NCBI GenBank assembly: GCA_022843045.1 | Contig: JALHOJ010000002.1 | Coordinates: forward strand, 1-64,000 | Source of the DNA: Phycisphaerales bacterium | GTDB lineage: Bacteria > Planctomycetota > Phycisphaerae > Phycisphaerales > UBA1924 | Direction: 5' to 3' | DNA length: 64,000 bases | In this document: in pieces, positions 1-8,963 of the stretch | Position numbering within the stretch: position 1 is the first letter of the stretch | How the letters are laid out: each line of letters starts with the position of its first letter | The notes under the pieces: generated by a model | Told to the model about the DNA's origin: nothing | Database searches by the model: none | Seen by the model: the letters and a program-made list of their open reading frames with translations, nothing else | Position numbers and translations under genes: made by a program

Positions 1-30
1 GTCGACCTCGGCGATCGCGGCTGTTGTAAA

Positions 31-2379
31 TCATTGTGGTTCCATGAGTTGGAACACGGTCTTGGTTCGGCCCTTCGTTCCCATCACAACTTCTTTCAAG
101 CGACTTGTGTTGATGAGGTTGTCGACCAGCTCCTGCCGTTCCCGGGTGTTGATGTGCTGGGTGATCCGGCAAAGCTCCGACTTCGAGATCGAGCCGCCCT
201 TCTCCCGGGCCCTTCTGAGGATCAGTTTCTGCCTGGCATCGAACTCGCCGTGGGCCACATGGTCGCGGATCATCGAGAGCATGCGGGTGGTGAGGTACGT
301 GCTCAGCTCACACGCCCACGTGGCGGCATCTTTATCGATCTCCAGATTGTGCGTGTCCCGCGAGCAGGCGTAAACGAGCGCGAGGCGACTGGCCTTCTCC
401 TCAGCCCGGGCCCAGATCGCTCGCTCTTCCTCGCTGTCCGCCTTGATCCGATCTTCCGCGCGAGCGGCCAACTCATTGAAGATGCCGATTGCCTCTTCGG
501 TTGCGGGCACCAGTGTGGGCGAGGGCGCGAACCCCGCGTGCCATGCTCCCTGCGTGAACTGCGTCCACCAACGCACATGCTCCATAATCGACTCGGGCGG
601 ATCGGCGGCCTGGGACCAAGTCCGGGGCGGCAACTCGGTTGCTTCGAACACCATCAAGCGGGCGAGGAAACCATCGCCCACCGACTCGGGAGTGAGGGCC
701 TGCCTGAAGTGCTCGGGTGCCGTGGTCGCTAGCAGCGATACACACGGTTGTTCGATGATCTGGTTGCGGGTGGGGTCGGCGTAGCCCTTGCTGCGGAATA
801 CACCTCCCGCAGATGAATACAGCTTCATCAGCGTCGAAACCGTCGCGAACTGGTGGGGGTTGCGGCGCGGATCGCCGATGGTCCGCAGCCAGCGCCCAAA
901 CTCATCCATCTGCAGCAGGATCGCCGGGCTCATCGCCACCGCGGATACCAGGCCCGCATCGCTGGCCAGGTCCTCAGGACCAATGAGCGTGTCGCATCGC
1001 CCTTGCTCGAGGACGTTCTTGTTGACGGTGCGAGCATGTTCCTTGCCCGCTCCCGAGCCGGCGAGGTTGACAACGTACAGGTTGGTTCGGTTCCCGCGCT
1101 CGTCCCGCACCTTGCGGGCGGCAAGAACTGCCTGCAGCACGATCGCGCCAGACAACGCAAGGATCGGCTGCCAGCGGTGTGCGGTCTTGTGGTTGTACTC
1201 CATCACAGCGCTAATGAGCCCTGGAACCTCAAGCAGGTGCTGCGGGAACGGCTGAGGAGCGCGATCGGGAACTGACGCTGGCTGCGTCTCGACCTCATCA
1301 TGCTCGATCACATCGACCTCCGTATGGAATGAATCTGTCCAAGCGTGACCACGCTCCATCGATCCACCGCCCCATCCATCCGCGCGAAGAGCCCGTGCGG
1401 CTTGAGCAAAGTCGCCCTCGTTCTCGAGCAACGCGAACACCACGAACTTCGAGTATCCGCGATCGGGTTCGAACGGTGGCGCGTTGGTTGTGAACACATA
1501 GAACACTGTGCCGTTGAACGTCGCGCTGGTGCCTGCCGACTTGCCGGGCCTTGTCCAGTACTCGTTCTCGCCGGGTCGAGAGAGGTTCCAGCCGTGCCTG
1601 ACCAACAGCGGCCGAATGTCCCCGGTCTCGTTGAACACGTCGCCGGGGCGGTTGCCCGCACGATTGCTCGATGTCGAGCCATTCGCGAGAACGCTGCTGG
1701 GAGAAGTGGTTCGCGGGCTGGATGCCTCGTTCGCCACCCGGGGGCGTTGGTCAAGTTCGATGGCCGCGTCTATCAGCACTGCGTGCTCCTCGCTGGTGAG
1801 CACGGGCAGGTTGGCCAAATCACCCTGAACGCGCTCGTACCCAGGCGACGGCGCGCACAAGAACAGCCCGCTTTCGCCTTTGGTCTCGATGAGCGTCAGT
1901 TGAACCTCGAACCCGCCGCCTTTGCTCTTCCGCGGCTTGTACCGCTTGCCCGCGATAAGGACCTCGGCGTTGCTCTCGCGGGCAACCACTCGGCCCGACA
2001 ACTTCATCGCGCCGTCTACGGGTTCGGCACATCGGTACACGGCGTGCATGCCGCCCGATTGCGAACGCTCCAAGTACAGCCGCTCCAGCAACCCCGGCGA
2101 GCGATCACGCACGAGGTTGGCCCAGGCCTCGAACTGCTCGGCCGCGACATCAAAGTCCAGCAATTCGACGTGGCCTGACACTTGGCCGCAGATGACGCAG
2201 AGCGCGGACGCGCGACGCATCAGCTTCTCTAGCTCGGACTCGGCGGGACGGACCCTTTGGTATCGCTTCCACGACTCAACAGCCGGGACCTTGGTCTTGG
2301 CGAACGCGGGCAGCACGCACAGGCCTGCGGCGTGCAATCGCATTGCTTCGTCGAGCAGGTTCAGGTTGGCTTCGCTCAT
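31..2379 (-). CDS. Primase-polymerase / DUF3987 ATPase (mobile-element replication protein)
   Basis: 782 aa. The N-terminal third resembles bifunctional primase-polymerase domains: an early LCVLPAF strand, an acidic LDFD pair near residue 90, and an SGGMH element after it. The second half looks like a DUF3987 ATPase, with a Walker A GSGAGKE and a Walker B-like LQMDEFGRW. Such fusions initiate replication of phages and integrative elements by laying primers and opening DNA. The start is fixed by an ATGA overlap with the stop of the upstream helicase gene and a GGGGGAGGTG ribosome site 6-7 nt before ATG; the open frame extends further upstream but lies inside the helicase gene. The two genes are therefore translationally coupled. 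The family call is inferred from motifs. Confidence 0.8.
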   Translation of the reverse strand: MSEANLNLLDEAMRLHAAGLCVLPAFAKTKVPAVESWKRYQRVRPAESELEKLMRRASALCVICGQVSGHVELLDFDVAAEQFEAWANLVRDRSPGLLERLYLERSQSGGMHAVYRCAEPVDGAMKLSGRVVARESNAEVLIAGKRYKPRKSKGGGFEVQLTLIETKGESGLFLCAPSPGYERVQGDLANLPVLTSEEHAVLIDAAIELDQRPRVANEASSPRTTSPSSVLANGSTSSNRAGNRPGDVFNETGDIRPLLVRHGWNLSRPGENEYWTRPGKSAGTSATFNGTVFYVFTTNAPPFEPDRGYSKFVVFALLENEGDFAQAARALRADGWGGGSMERGHAWTDSFHTEVDVIEHDEVETQPASVPDRAPQPFPQHLLEVPGLISAVMEYNHKTAHRWQPILALSGAIVLQAVLAARKVRDERGNRTNLYVVNLAGSGAGKEHARTVNKNVLEQGRCDTLIGPEDLASDAGLVSAVAMSPAILLQMDEFGRWLRTIGDPRRNPHQFATVSTLMKLYSSAGGVFRSKGYADPTRNQIIEQPCVSLLATTAPEHFRQALTPESVGDGFLARLMVFEATELPPRTWSQAADPPESIMEHVRWWTQFTQGAWHAGFAPSPTLVPATEEAIGIFNELAARAEDRIKADSEEERAIWARAEEKASRLALVYACSRDTHNLEIDKDAATWACELSTYLTTRMLSMIRDHVAHGEFDARQKLILRRAREKGGSISKSELCRITQHINTRERQELVDNLINTSRLKEVVMGTKGRTKTVFQLMEPQ

Positions 2380-4043
2380 GATCGCACCTCCCCCGCAGCG
2401 GTGGTGTTGGTTGTCCGAATGAAGACCGGTGCGACGATGCGGCAGAACCGCGAGCCCGGTTGCCACCGCACCGTGATGCGAACCGGTTCGCGCAACTGAC
2501 CAGCCTGCCCCAACGCGACCAGTGCCTCTGCATCGGTGGGCATCGCCTGCCCGGCAGGTCCGCGCATCGCCCACCATCGCTCCGCACACAGCCGCGGATA
2601 CCACCCGGGCGGGTGCTCACAGCAGACCCATTCACTGAACGTGCGGCCATCGCGGGTTAGGTACGTGACCCGCATGCTGCGGCGAGCCCGAACACCTTGC
2701 ACGCCAGTCGGCACGCTCTTGACGTGCACCGAGTACCAGACGTTGATCACTTCATACTGGTGGGGGAGCAGCGGCCCATCGACCGAACTGACGATCAGCC
2801 CCTCGTCCGGAACTGCCCGCAGCTGCGTCGCCGAAGGCGGGAACTCAAACCCACAGTGCGGGCAGATGCGGCAGCCACCGGCGATCAACTCCTCACACGA
2901 AGGACAGAGCTTGGTAACCGCCGGAGCACGGCGCGGCTTGGGCGGGTCTTTCCACAACCCATCGATGGGACCGTGGCGGGCGATGTTGCCTGCGAAGTCC
3001 AGGACAAGGCAGTCGCGCTTGCCGGATGCAACCCGCAGGCCTCTGCCGCACATCTGGTAATACAGCCCCGCGCTCATCGTGGGCCGCAGCAGCGCCACGC
3101 AGTCCACATGCGGAGCATCGAACCCCGTGGTCAACACGCTGACATTGGCCAGGTACTTCAGTTCCTTCCGCCGAAACGCCGCAATTGTCCGGTCGCGCTC
3201 AGCGCCTGGGGTCTGTGAACTGACCAACCCACACCCTACCCCGTGATGCTCGCGGAGCGCGGTCTGGATGTGGTGGGCATGGGCAATCGACGCCGCGAAC
3301 AGCAGGGTGCCCTGCCGATCACGAGTCGCTTCCACGACCTCGGTGCAGGCCGCCCGCACGATTGCCTCAGTGTCGACAAGCCGCTCCACATCACGCTGGG
3401 CGAACTCGCCCCGCACCACGCGAAGCTGGCTGGTATCGACCGACCGCGCGCTGGTTGTGGTCACGAGCGGCGACAGATACCCCTGCTCGATCAACTCACG
3501 AACCCCGATCTCGAAACAGATGCTGCGGAACATCTGGTTGGGCCCGCACAACGGACCGGACTTCATCCGGTAGGGCGTGGCGGTCAGGCCGATCAGTCGG
3601 AGAGCGGGGTTGATCTCTCGTGCGCTTGCGAGGAACTTGCGATACATCCCCTCGCCGCCAGGTGGCACGAGATGGCACTCATCGATCAGCACCAAGTCCA
3701 CCCGACCCAGGCGATGGGCCTGGCGGTGGATCGATTGGATCGATGCGATGGTGACCGCGGCGTGCAGCTGCTTGCGACCAAGTCCCGCGGAGTAGATGCC
3801 CACCGGACACTCGGGCGCGATCTGTCGGAGCTTGTCCGTGGTCTGCCCGAGCAGTTCCTTGACATGGGCGAGCACGAGCACGCGCTGCCCGGCGCGAACC
3901 GCATCGCGGCAGAGGGTGGCAATCACTGGCGTCTTGCCACCTCCGGTGGGGATCACGATGAGCGGCGCATCCGCGCTGGGGTGGGTACGAACATGTTGCT
4001 GGGCCGCGAGAACGGCCTCAAGTTGGTACGGTCGTAGTTCCAT
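2376..4043 (-). CDS. RadD-like superfamily 2 DEAD/DEAH helicase
   Basis: 555 aa SF2 helicase. Q-like RPYQLEAV lies at the N-terminus, Walker A PTGGGKT at residues 32-38, DECH at 121-124, a LTATPYR motif III, and a C-terminal helicase domain with TTGFDAP and QMCGRGLR. A four-cysteine zinc ribbon (CPSC...CPHC) follows near residues 385-405, as in RadD/YejH. RadD proteins act on branched DNA during recombination and repair. The gene sits between a DUF669 gene and a primase gene, an order familiar from phage replication modules, so a role in replication or recombination of the element is likely. Its stop overlaps the primase start. Confidence 0.88.
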   Translation of the reverse strand: MELRPYQLEAVLAAQQHVRTHPSADAPLIVIPTGGGKTPVIATLCRDAVRAGQRVLVLAHVKELLGQTTDKLRQIAPECPVGIYSAGLGRKQLHAAVTIASIQSIHRQAHRLGRVDLVLIDECHLVPPGGEGMYRKFLASAREINPALRLIGLTATPYRMKSGPLCGPNQMFRSICFEIGVRELIEQGYLSPLVTTTSARSVDTSQLRVVRGEFAQRDVERLVDTEAIVRAACTEVVEATRDRQGTLLFAASIAHAHHIQTALREHHGVGCGLVSSQTPGAERDRTIAAFRRKELKYLANVSVLTTGFDAPHVDCVALLRPTMSAGLYYQMCGRGLRVASGKRDCLVLDFAGNIARHGPIDGLWKDPPKPRRAPAVTKLCPSCEELIAGGCRICPHCGFEFPPSATQLRAVPDEGLIVSSVDGPLLPHQYEVINVWYSVHVKSVPTGVQGVRARRSMRVTYLTRDGRTFSEWVCCEHPPGWYPRLCAERWWAMRGPAGQAMPTDAEALVALGQAGQLREPVRITVRWQPGSRFCRIVAPVFIRTTNTTAAGEVRS

Positions 4044-4176
4044 AGCAGTTGGTCCCTGTGAACGCGCGCACCACAGGCGGTGCCGCGCGAAGCGCGGTTA
4101 CGGGCCAAGAGGTGGCGGGGGGATGGATGTCGGGTTGGGGACGCGGCCCTACGCCGGACCGCGCATCAGAACGCGA

Positions 4177-4590
4177 TCAGTCGATGCGGTCCGCGCGAGC
4201 GGCCAGTTGCCGGTAGTTGCGGACGGTATTGGCAAAGTCCCCCGGTCCACGCTGCTTGACGCCAACGTCGATGAGCAGTCGGCGACCGTGGAGCTCGTGG
4301 GTGGTTGAGAACGATGCGAGACCAACGGCGGCACATAACGCCGCAAGCTCTTGTTCGGCGAGCTGGCGGACGGTGAACTTGCTGCTGCCAACGTGCACTC
4401 GCACGAACAGCACACGCCCGGCGTGATCTCCACGATCGATCTGCAGAGCAAACTGCAGGAAGTGGCCATCACCCGAGCGTGCGAGCCGGCGCATCGAATC
4501 AACGATGCGGGCCTGATAGGTGCCGATCGGGACAAGGCCCGCGTTGGCGGCGGCGAGATGGGCGGTTGCGTTGAATCGATAGCTGGCCAT
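4177..4590 (-). CDS. DUF669-like phage/element protein
   Basis: 137 aa. It begins MASYRFNATAHLAA and continues with a compact beta-rich body (GTYQARIVDS, HFLQFALQI, GRVLFVRVHV). This matches DUF669 proteins, which are found beside helicase and recombinase genes in phages and are thought to bind single-stranded DNA. ATG at 4590 is chosen because AAGGAGCG sits just before it; the open frame runs further upstream but the extra 41 residues have no family character. About 130 bp separate it from the downstream helicase gene, so co-transcription is plausible. The DUF669 assignment is from overall resemblance. Confidence 0.7.
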   Translation of the reverse strand: MASYRFNATAHLAAANAGLVPIGTYQARIVDSMRRLARSGDGHFLQFALQIDRGDHAGRVLFVRVHVGSSKFTVRQLAEQELAALCAAVGLASFSTTHELHGRRLLIDVGVKQRGPGDFANTVRNYRQLAARADRID

Positions 4591-4819
4591 GGAACGCTCC
4601 TTCTGAATGAGCATGCTGGCACGTATCAGGTTGATTAGTCGCATGCTCCACGCGGCCCGTCCGATGCACATCGAGTGCGCCTCGACGAGCAACCAGCGGG
4701 TACGCGTGGTCACATCCTGACATTGATGTCGTCGTGGTCGTTGCCGGGCATATCCGGATGAACAACACAGCGGCTATTGAGCGAGCAAAGACCAATCACG
4801 ATGCGTGGATGTGCTTTTC

Positions 4820-5413
4820 CTATGCGGTGCGGTGCGAGGCTGCCCGCAAAGTGGAGAATTGATCGCGGATCGTGTGAAGCCTCGAGGCAACCTGCCTGCG
4901 CGACACGCGCTCTGTGCGTGCCACGTCGGCCATCCCGCGGGTCGCAACCTCGTGGACGAACTGCAAGTCGCTGGCAGAAAGCGTCGACTTCACGCGAGCA
5001 AACAAGTCTTGGTTCTGCACAACGTCAAGTGTTCCCAGACCCATCGTGCGGGTGCGATGGAACAGCTCCGAGTCTGCGATGCGTTCTCCAAGCAACTCGT
5101 GCGAACCATCGCGGCCCTCTACCTTCGTCGTGTCCAGCGATACGACCGCGGCTCCGTTGTATCGCTTTTGCGCACGACGGGACCGAACTTCCATGTCGGT
5201 CCAACTTCGCAGGACCGTCACGATGAACGCTTCGGCGTTGCCGCGTGCCGCGTCAAACAACCTGGAAGCCGACCACAAGTACAAGAGCATGCTTTGGCGA
5301 AGATCCGCTTCATCGGATCGACTGAACCCTGGGCGGGCGCAGAGTTGCCGAGCCTTTCGGTTGATCAAGTTGGTGGCGAAAGGCGTGCTGACGATGTCCA
5401 AACGACTGGCCAT
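4820..5413 (-). CDS. Small sigma-70-family-like transcription factor
   Basis: 197 aa. The first half (LRQSMLLYLWSASRLFDAAR ... AFIVTVLRSWTDMEVRSRR) has the helical pattern of sigma region 2. The C-terminus carries a helix-turn-helix of region-4 type (GMADVARTERVSRRQVASRL). A linker of about 60 residues joins them. ATG at 5413 is preceded by GGAGGTCAC. Sigma-like factors on mobile elements usually switch on late or transfer genes. It sits alone between the replication module and the two unknown genes, behind a structured intergenic stretch. It might instead be a DNA-binding protein of sigma fold without polymerase activity. Confidence 0.7.
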   Translation of the reverse strand: MASRLDIVSTPFATNLINRKARQLCARPGFSRSDEADLRQSMLLYLWSASRLFDAARGNAEAFIVTVLRSWTDMEVRSRRAQKRYNGAAVVSLDTTKVEGRDGSHELLGERIADSELFHRTRTMGLGTLDVVQNQDLFARVKSTLSASDLQFVHEVATRGMADVARTERVSRRQVASRLHTIRDQFSTLRAASHRTA

Positions 5414-5478
5414 GTGACCTCCGAGGCCGGAGGTCTGCTCGCCAACCAGTCACGCAACCGCACGATGAAGACTGTGCT

Positions 5479-5552
5479 GCGGCAACATGCCGCGAGAAAT
5501 GCACAGGTGCGTCCGTGACTGGCCGGTTATGAGCCGACCGGCCTCGGACGCA
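5479..5552. repeat. Tandem hairpins in a 217-bp intergenic region
   Basis: Two inverted repeats lie between the sigma gene and the next gene. The first (5479-5493) is GCGGCA / TGCCGC with a 3-nt loop. The second (5508-5552) is two-tiered: an outer 8-bp stem TGCGTCCG / CGGACGCA encloses an inner 7-bp stem GGCCGGT / ACCGGCC with a 9-nt loop. Neither strand has a T-run after the structure, so it does not look like a simple terminator. Possible roles are a replication or transfer origin, a protein-binding site or an RNA structure. The pairing is read directly; function is unknown. Confidence 0.6.
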
Positions 5553-5630
5553 GGGCCCGGTGTCGCGGAAATCACGAGTCCGCAGCGGGCGCGACGCCGC
5601 GAGAGCCATACGTAAGTCACTGCGAGATAG

Positions 5631-6605
5631 TTAGTTGTGATATTTTGCGAACTTTTCTCCTCTGTCGCGAGATTGCGACGCGACAGACCTGCTGACCGAC
5701 GCGGAGTCGTCGGGAGTTTCAAAGGTGCCAGCCTTCTTGGCTCGTTGGACAGCGCGCCAGACGCTGTCCCGAGAGATCTTTTTCTCGAGCTGCTTGGAAA
5801 GAGCCTCGGCCGCTTTGTCGAACGAGCCGTTGAGCGTGTACGCGGCGACCAGCATGTCGTCGTCCAAGTGCGCCTTCATCTCGGCCTTGACCTGCGCGCG
5901 GACAAGCTTCTTCCCGCACGCATCGAGCGACACTCCACCGGTCAGCTCCGCGAGGCGATCCGCTGTATCGATGGCCTCAATGACTGCGTGTGGATCAAGC
6001 ACGATGGTGTCGTCAACCAGCACCGCCGCGTCATACAGAGAAACTACAGCCGGAACGCGGCCGGGCCATCGGGTCGGCTCCGGCACCCGGTGCGGAACGA
6101 ACACCACCGCACGTCCACCGGTGCCGACGTGGCGCATGAGCGCCTCAGCGTCGTCATCGGCAAGCCGCACCGCGAACACGACCTCGCGCGTCGTATCGCG
6201 GACCCGCATCCGACCGAGCCGCCAGAGTCGACCGGGCACGACGGGCTTGGGGGTGGACACCGCGAGGGCCGATGCCAACGCCGCGGCCAGACCGTCAACG
6301 TTGACGGTCCAGCCGCGGCACATCGCTTCGGTGACTTCGACCCGGAGCGATGCAGGGCAATAGATGAAGTACTTCGGGTGCTCGGTATCGTCCGAGGGCG
6401 AGACGATGGTCACCGATTCGACGTGGTCGTCGTCGCAGTGGGGGCAGGCGGCTGTGAGCCCAGTCTGAACTGGGCGCACGAACTGCAATCCCACCATCTC
6501 TTCAAGAGCGCCAGTTGGCCAGCGGGACACTTCGGCGTAGTCAAAGAGCGGGTCCGGAGCATCCGCGGCGACGACGAGGAGGCGGAACAGATCAGCCTTG
6601 GTCAC
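5631..6605 (-). CDS. Unrecognised protein with zinc-finger-like N-terminus and C-terminal HTH-like segment
   Basis: 324 aa, family not recognised. Near residue 54 there is a CPHC pair followed by His61 and Cys83, which could bind zinc. The middle is a beta-rich alpha/beta region with acidic loops. The C-terminus (NGSFDKAAEALSKQL ... SRDSVWRAVQRAKKAG) has the look of a helix-turn-helix that recognises DNA, followed by a polar tail. GTG at 6603-6605 is the start, with GGGAGGTG six bases before it. It overlaps the end of the preceding gene by 14 bp, so the two are likely translated together and may act in one complex. It is the last gene of the XRE-ImmA operon. Confidence 0.72.
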   Translation of the reverse strand: MTKADLFRLLVVAADAPDPLFDYAEVSRWPTGALEEMVGLQFVRPVQTGLTAACPHCDDDHVESVTIVSPSDDTEHPKYFIYCPASLRVEVTEAMCRGWTVNVDGLAAALASALAVSTPKPVVPGRLWRLGRMRVRDTTREVVFAVRLADDDAEALMRHVGTGGRAVVFVPHRVPEPTRWPGRVPAVVSLYDAAVLVDDTIVLDPHAVIEAIDTADRLAELTGGVSLDACGKKLVRAQVKAEMKAHLDDDMLVAAYTLNGSFDKAAEALSKQLEKKISRDSVWRAVQRAKKAGTFETPDDSASVSRSVASQSRDRGEKFAKYHN

Positions 6606-7779
6606 CGGTCACCTCCCACCGACGCAGGCACCGCTCGCCAATCACACGAACCTCGTCGGGCTTGCTCTTGAGGTTGCTCGAGTGGGGCACCGAGACATCG
6701 AACGTCAGCGTCGGCTGGCGACCGGCACCGTTGTGGATGAACCGCAACGAGAACGTCGCCTGGGTGACGCGGAGCGCCTCGATGGGCAGGTTCTCGCGGC
6801 GAAGCCACCGATCCAGCTTGCGATAGATGTCGTTGCGCTCGCCGCGCGGGTCGGCCTTGATCTCGATGTAGCCGCTCCCGCCGAGAGGCACGATCCGCAT
6901 CCGCGTGATGCGAGCGTCCTCGACACGGTCGGCCGGGTCAGTCGGAAGCGGGAAGTCGTTCTGGAGCAGGTGGTCGAGGCGATACGACGGCTTAAGTGGA
7001 TCTGCTGGCGGGATGTCCTTCTTGAGCACGGCCTTGCAGAACGCCACCTGCAGCGTCGTCCACATCTTGCCACCGCCCGGTGCGACGATCTCCAGCACTC
7101 CTTCGTCACCGCTATAGACGAAGACGTTCTCGAACGCGTACCGATCCCAGCGCACGATCGGCTGGTTGTCGTTGCCATCAAACACCAGGTGCTTGTCGGG
7201 GTAGTCGTCGAGGTACGCAAAGAAGTAGTCTGCCCCATCCGCCCGGCGATAGTGTTCCACCATGCACTGCCTGCCGCGAAGTTGCACATGGCCGTAGACG
7301 CTCGAGAGCGCTTCGCCGAGGGGGCCGCACAACGAAGCGGGATCGTTCAGCTCACGCTTGGGCAAGCCGTTGCGACGGTTCCACAACCGTCCCCCAGCCA
7401 GAGCATCCGCCCGGGCGAACATCGCCGCGTCGTTGAAGACGCCGGGCGTATGCAGGTACGCCCACATCGCCTTGTCGGCCTTGCTTTGCTGCGACGTAAA
7501 GTCTGCTGCACGATCGGGATGACGAGCCAGGATGCTCTCTGCCAAGACGGCAACGCCGCGATGGTCGGCGAGCTCGTTCACGTCGCGCAGGACCATCTGC
7601 ACTTCACGCTGCTTGGCATCGGGCAACGCAAGCCACGCCGCAAAGACTGGCTCGACACGATGCTCACTGAGATCGTCCCAAGGCACTTCCATCAACTCGC
7701 CGCGGCGCGTGAAGAACTCACGCAGCAGCGAGTTGGCGATTTGCTTCAAGATCTTGCGGGGTTCAAACTGCTTCGCCAT
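6592..7779 (-). CDS. Unrecognised 395-aa protein of the XRE-ImmA operon
   Basis: 395 aa, family not recognised. No transmembrane segment, signal peptide or nucleotide-binding loop is visible. The first 120 residues are helical and rich in charged residues; the rest alternates beta-like stretches (DYFFAYLDDYPDKHLVFDG, RYAFENVFVYSG) with acidic turns, and the C-terminus contains FSLRFIHNG and TLTFDVSV strands. ATG at 7779 is preceded by AGGAG at good spacing. It lies 84 bp after immA and overlaps the following gene, which suggests a shared function with that gene under XRE/ImmA control. An effector, anti-restriction or regulatory role would be guesswork. Confidence 0.75.
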   Translation of the reverse strand: MAKQFEPRKILKQIANSLLREFFTRRGELMEVPWDDLSEHRVEPVFAAWLALPDAKQREVQMVLRDVNELADHRGVAVLAESILARHPDRAADFTSQQSKADKAMWAYLHTPGVFNDAAMFARADALAGGRLWNRRNGLPKRELNDPASLCGPLGEALSSVYGHVQLRGRQCMVEHYRRADGADYFFAYLDDYPDKHLVFDGNDNQPIVRWDRYAFENVFVYSGDEGVLEIVAPGGGKMWTTLQVAFCKAVLKKDIPPADPLKPSYRLDHLLQNDFPLPTDPADRVEDARITRMRIVPLGGSGYIEIKADPRGERNDIYRKLDRWLRRENLPIEALRVTQATFSLRFIHNGAGRQPTLTFDVSVPHSSNLKSKPDEVRVIGERCLRRWEVTGDQG

Positions 7780-7822
7780 AAACGGATCTCCTATGTCTGT
7801 CGTTTGCTAAAAGGTTGACACT

Positions 7823-7845
7823 CGGAACGTGACAGAACCGTTCCG
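7823..7845. repeat. Inverted repeat between immA and the 395-aa gene
   Basis: CGGAACG and CGTTCCG form a 7-bp stem with a 9-nt loop in the 84-bp gap. No T-run follows on the minus strand. It may attenuate transcription, protect the mRNA, or be an operator. Confidence 0.35.
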
Positions 7846-7863
7846 ATGTCGATTCGGTCGGGG

Positions 7864-8568
7864 TTAGAACAGCAGGTTGGGGCGTTCACGCATCAGCAGG
7901 CCCAGCTTTTCGAGGCGGATGCGCATCGCCTCGGCGGACACTTCAAACCGCTCTGCGAGCGGCTTTGCGAACTGTTCGAGCGTCGCGCTGGCTGGGTCGC
8001 GTCCGGCGCTGGCCCGCGCTGGGGGAAGATCCTGAAGGATGACCGCATCGAGGTTGCCACGCCACTCTTCCCAGGCAGCGACCACGAGGCGCTTGGGCAT
8101 CAGGAGGTAACTGGCAAACATGTCGGCCTGCCACTCCTCAGGCGGCTTGTCGCTCGAGCGGCATACGAACGCAGGTTGTCCGCGGCCGTCGAAGAGCGCG
8201 GCTTGGGCTGGATCTTTGCGGTAGTACGTGCGGTGCAGCCGCCAATGGCCGATCTCGTGCGCCACCGTGAACCGATAGCGGCCAAGCCGCGCCGGGTTGT
8301 CGGAAGGATCAAGCTGGGAGTCGATCCGTACCAACTTGTCGTCGAACCAGATCGCGCCCAGCACACTGTCGGTGCCAAAGAGCGCCGCAAGGTCCTCGAT
8401 CGCGAACGTCAACCCTAAGTGAAGCTCCAGGATGTCCTCGACGGGGATCGGCGCGGCTACCGGCTGGCCGACTCGGTGGCCATACTCGGCAATGAGGGCA
8501 TCGGCATCTCGCTCGATGCGAACTTCCGGGACGAACGGCACACTTGAGATGGCCCCGCGAACGCTCAA
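7864..8568 (-). CDS. ImmA/IrrE-type metalloprotease
   Basis: 234 aa. The zinc protease motif HEIGHW sits in VAHEIGHWRLH near residue 97, with a downstream ADMFASYLLMP segment, both typical of the ImmA/IrrE (DUF955) family. These proteases cleave a partner repressor when the cell senses DNA damage or a mobile-element signal. The start is a TTG (8568) forming a TTGA overlap with the stop of the upstream XRE gene; GGAGG lies 10 nt before it. The gene pair arrangement, repressor first and protease second, matches the ImmR/ImmA switch of integrative elements and some toxin-antitoxin-like modules. Confidence 0.88.
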   Translation of the reverse strand: MSVRGAISSVPFVPEVRIERDADALIAEYGHRVGQPVAAPIPVEDILELHLGLTFAIEDLAALFGTDSVLGAIWFDDKLVRIDSQLDPSDNPARLGRYRFTVAHEIGHWRLHRTYYRKDPAQAALFDGRGQPAFVCRSSDKPPEEWQADMFASYLLMPKRLVVAAWEEWRGNLDAVILQDLPPARASAGRDPASATLEQFAKPLAERFEVSAEAMRIRLEKLGLLMRERPNLLF

Positions 8569-8933
8569 GACCGATCAACCTCCATGCGCAGCTTTGCGGC
8601 GTGATCTTGCAGCTTCTTGAGTTGCTCAGGCGTGAGGCCCTTCAGGGCACGCAGCAGGGCGGGCATCGCTTCGGGTTGGCTCTGGATGATCTTCGGGAGA
8701 TCTTCGGGCACACGCCCGGCAAGGGCGAACAGTTCATCAGCGCTCGTGCCCAGGAGATCTGCCATCTTCTGAATGCGATCCGCGGTCGGGGGCGAGTCTA
8801 CCTTTCCCTGTTCAACGTGGGAGAGGTAGGTCGGGCTGACCCCCACGAGCTCCGCGAACCGACGCAGGCTGTAGCCTTTGGCGGTGCGACGCTCGCGAAG
8901 GAAGGCACCGAACTTTGGCTTAGGGGCGGTCAT
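8565..8933 (-). CDS. XRE-family helix-turn-helix regulator
   Basis: 122 aa. An HTH_3 domain occupies roughly residues 5-65 (FGAFLRERRTAKGYSLRRFA ... VSPTYLSHVEQGK), followed by a helical tail (LKGLTPEQLKKLQDHAAKL). An ATG 45 bp further upstream at 8978 is in frame, but it lies between a strong -35 and -10, so it would not be in the mRNA; ATG 8933 fits a leader of about 24 nt. No good ribosome site is visible at either. It probably represses its own promoter and perhaps the divergent defence operon, and is probably the substrate of the ImmA protease encoded next. Confidence 0.85.
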   Translation of the reverse strand: MTAPKPKFGAFLRERRTAKGYSLRRFAELVGVSPTYLSHVEQGKVDSPPTADRIQKMADLLGTSADELFALAGRVPEDLPKIIQSQPEAMPALLRALKGLTPEQLKKLQDHAAKLRMEVDRS

Positions 8934-8963
8934 GAGGGATGGAAGTCTGCCTGTCCCCTGTTT

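Noticed and set aside
5508-5552. Rho-independent terminator for the operon ending at 5631
   Set aside because: The stem is strong, but neither strand has a T-run after it.
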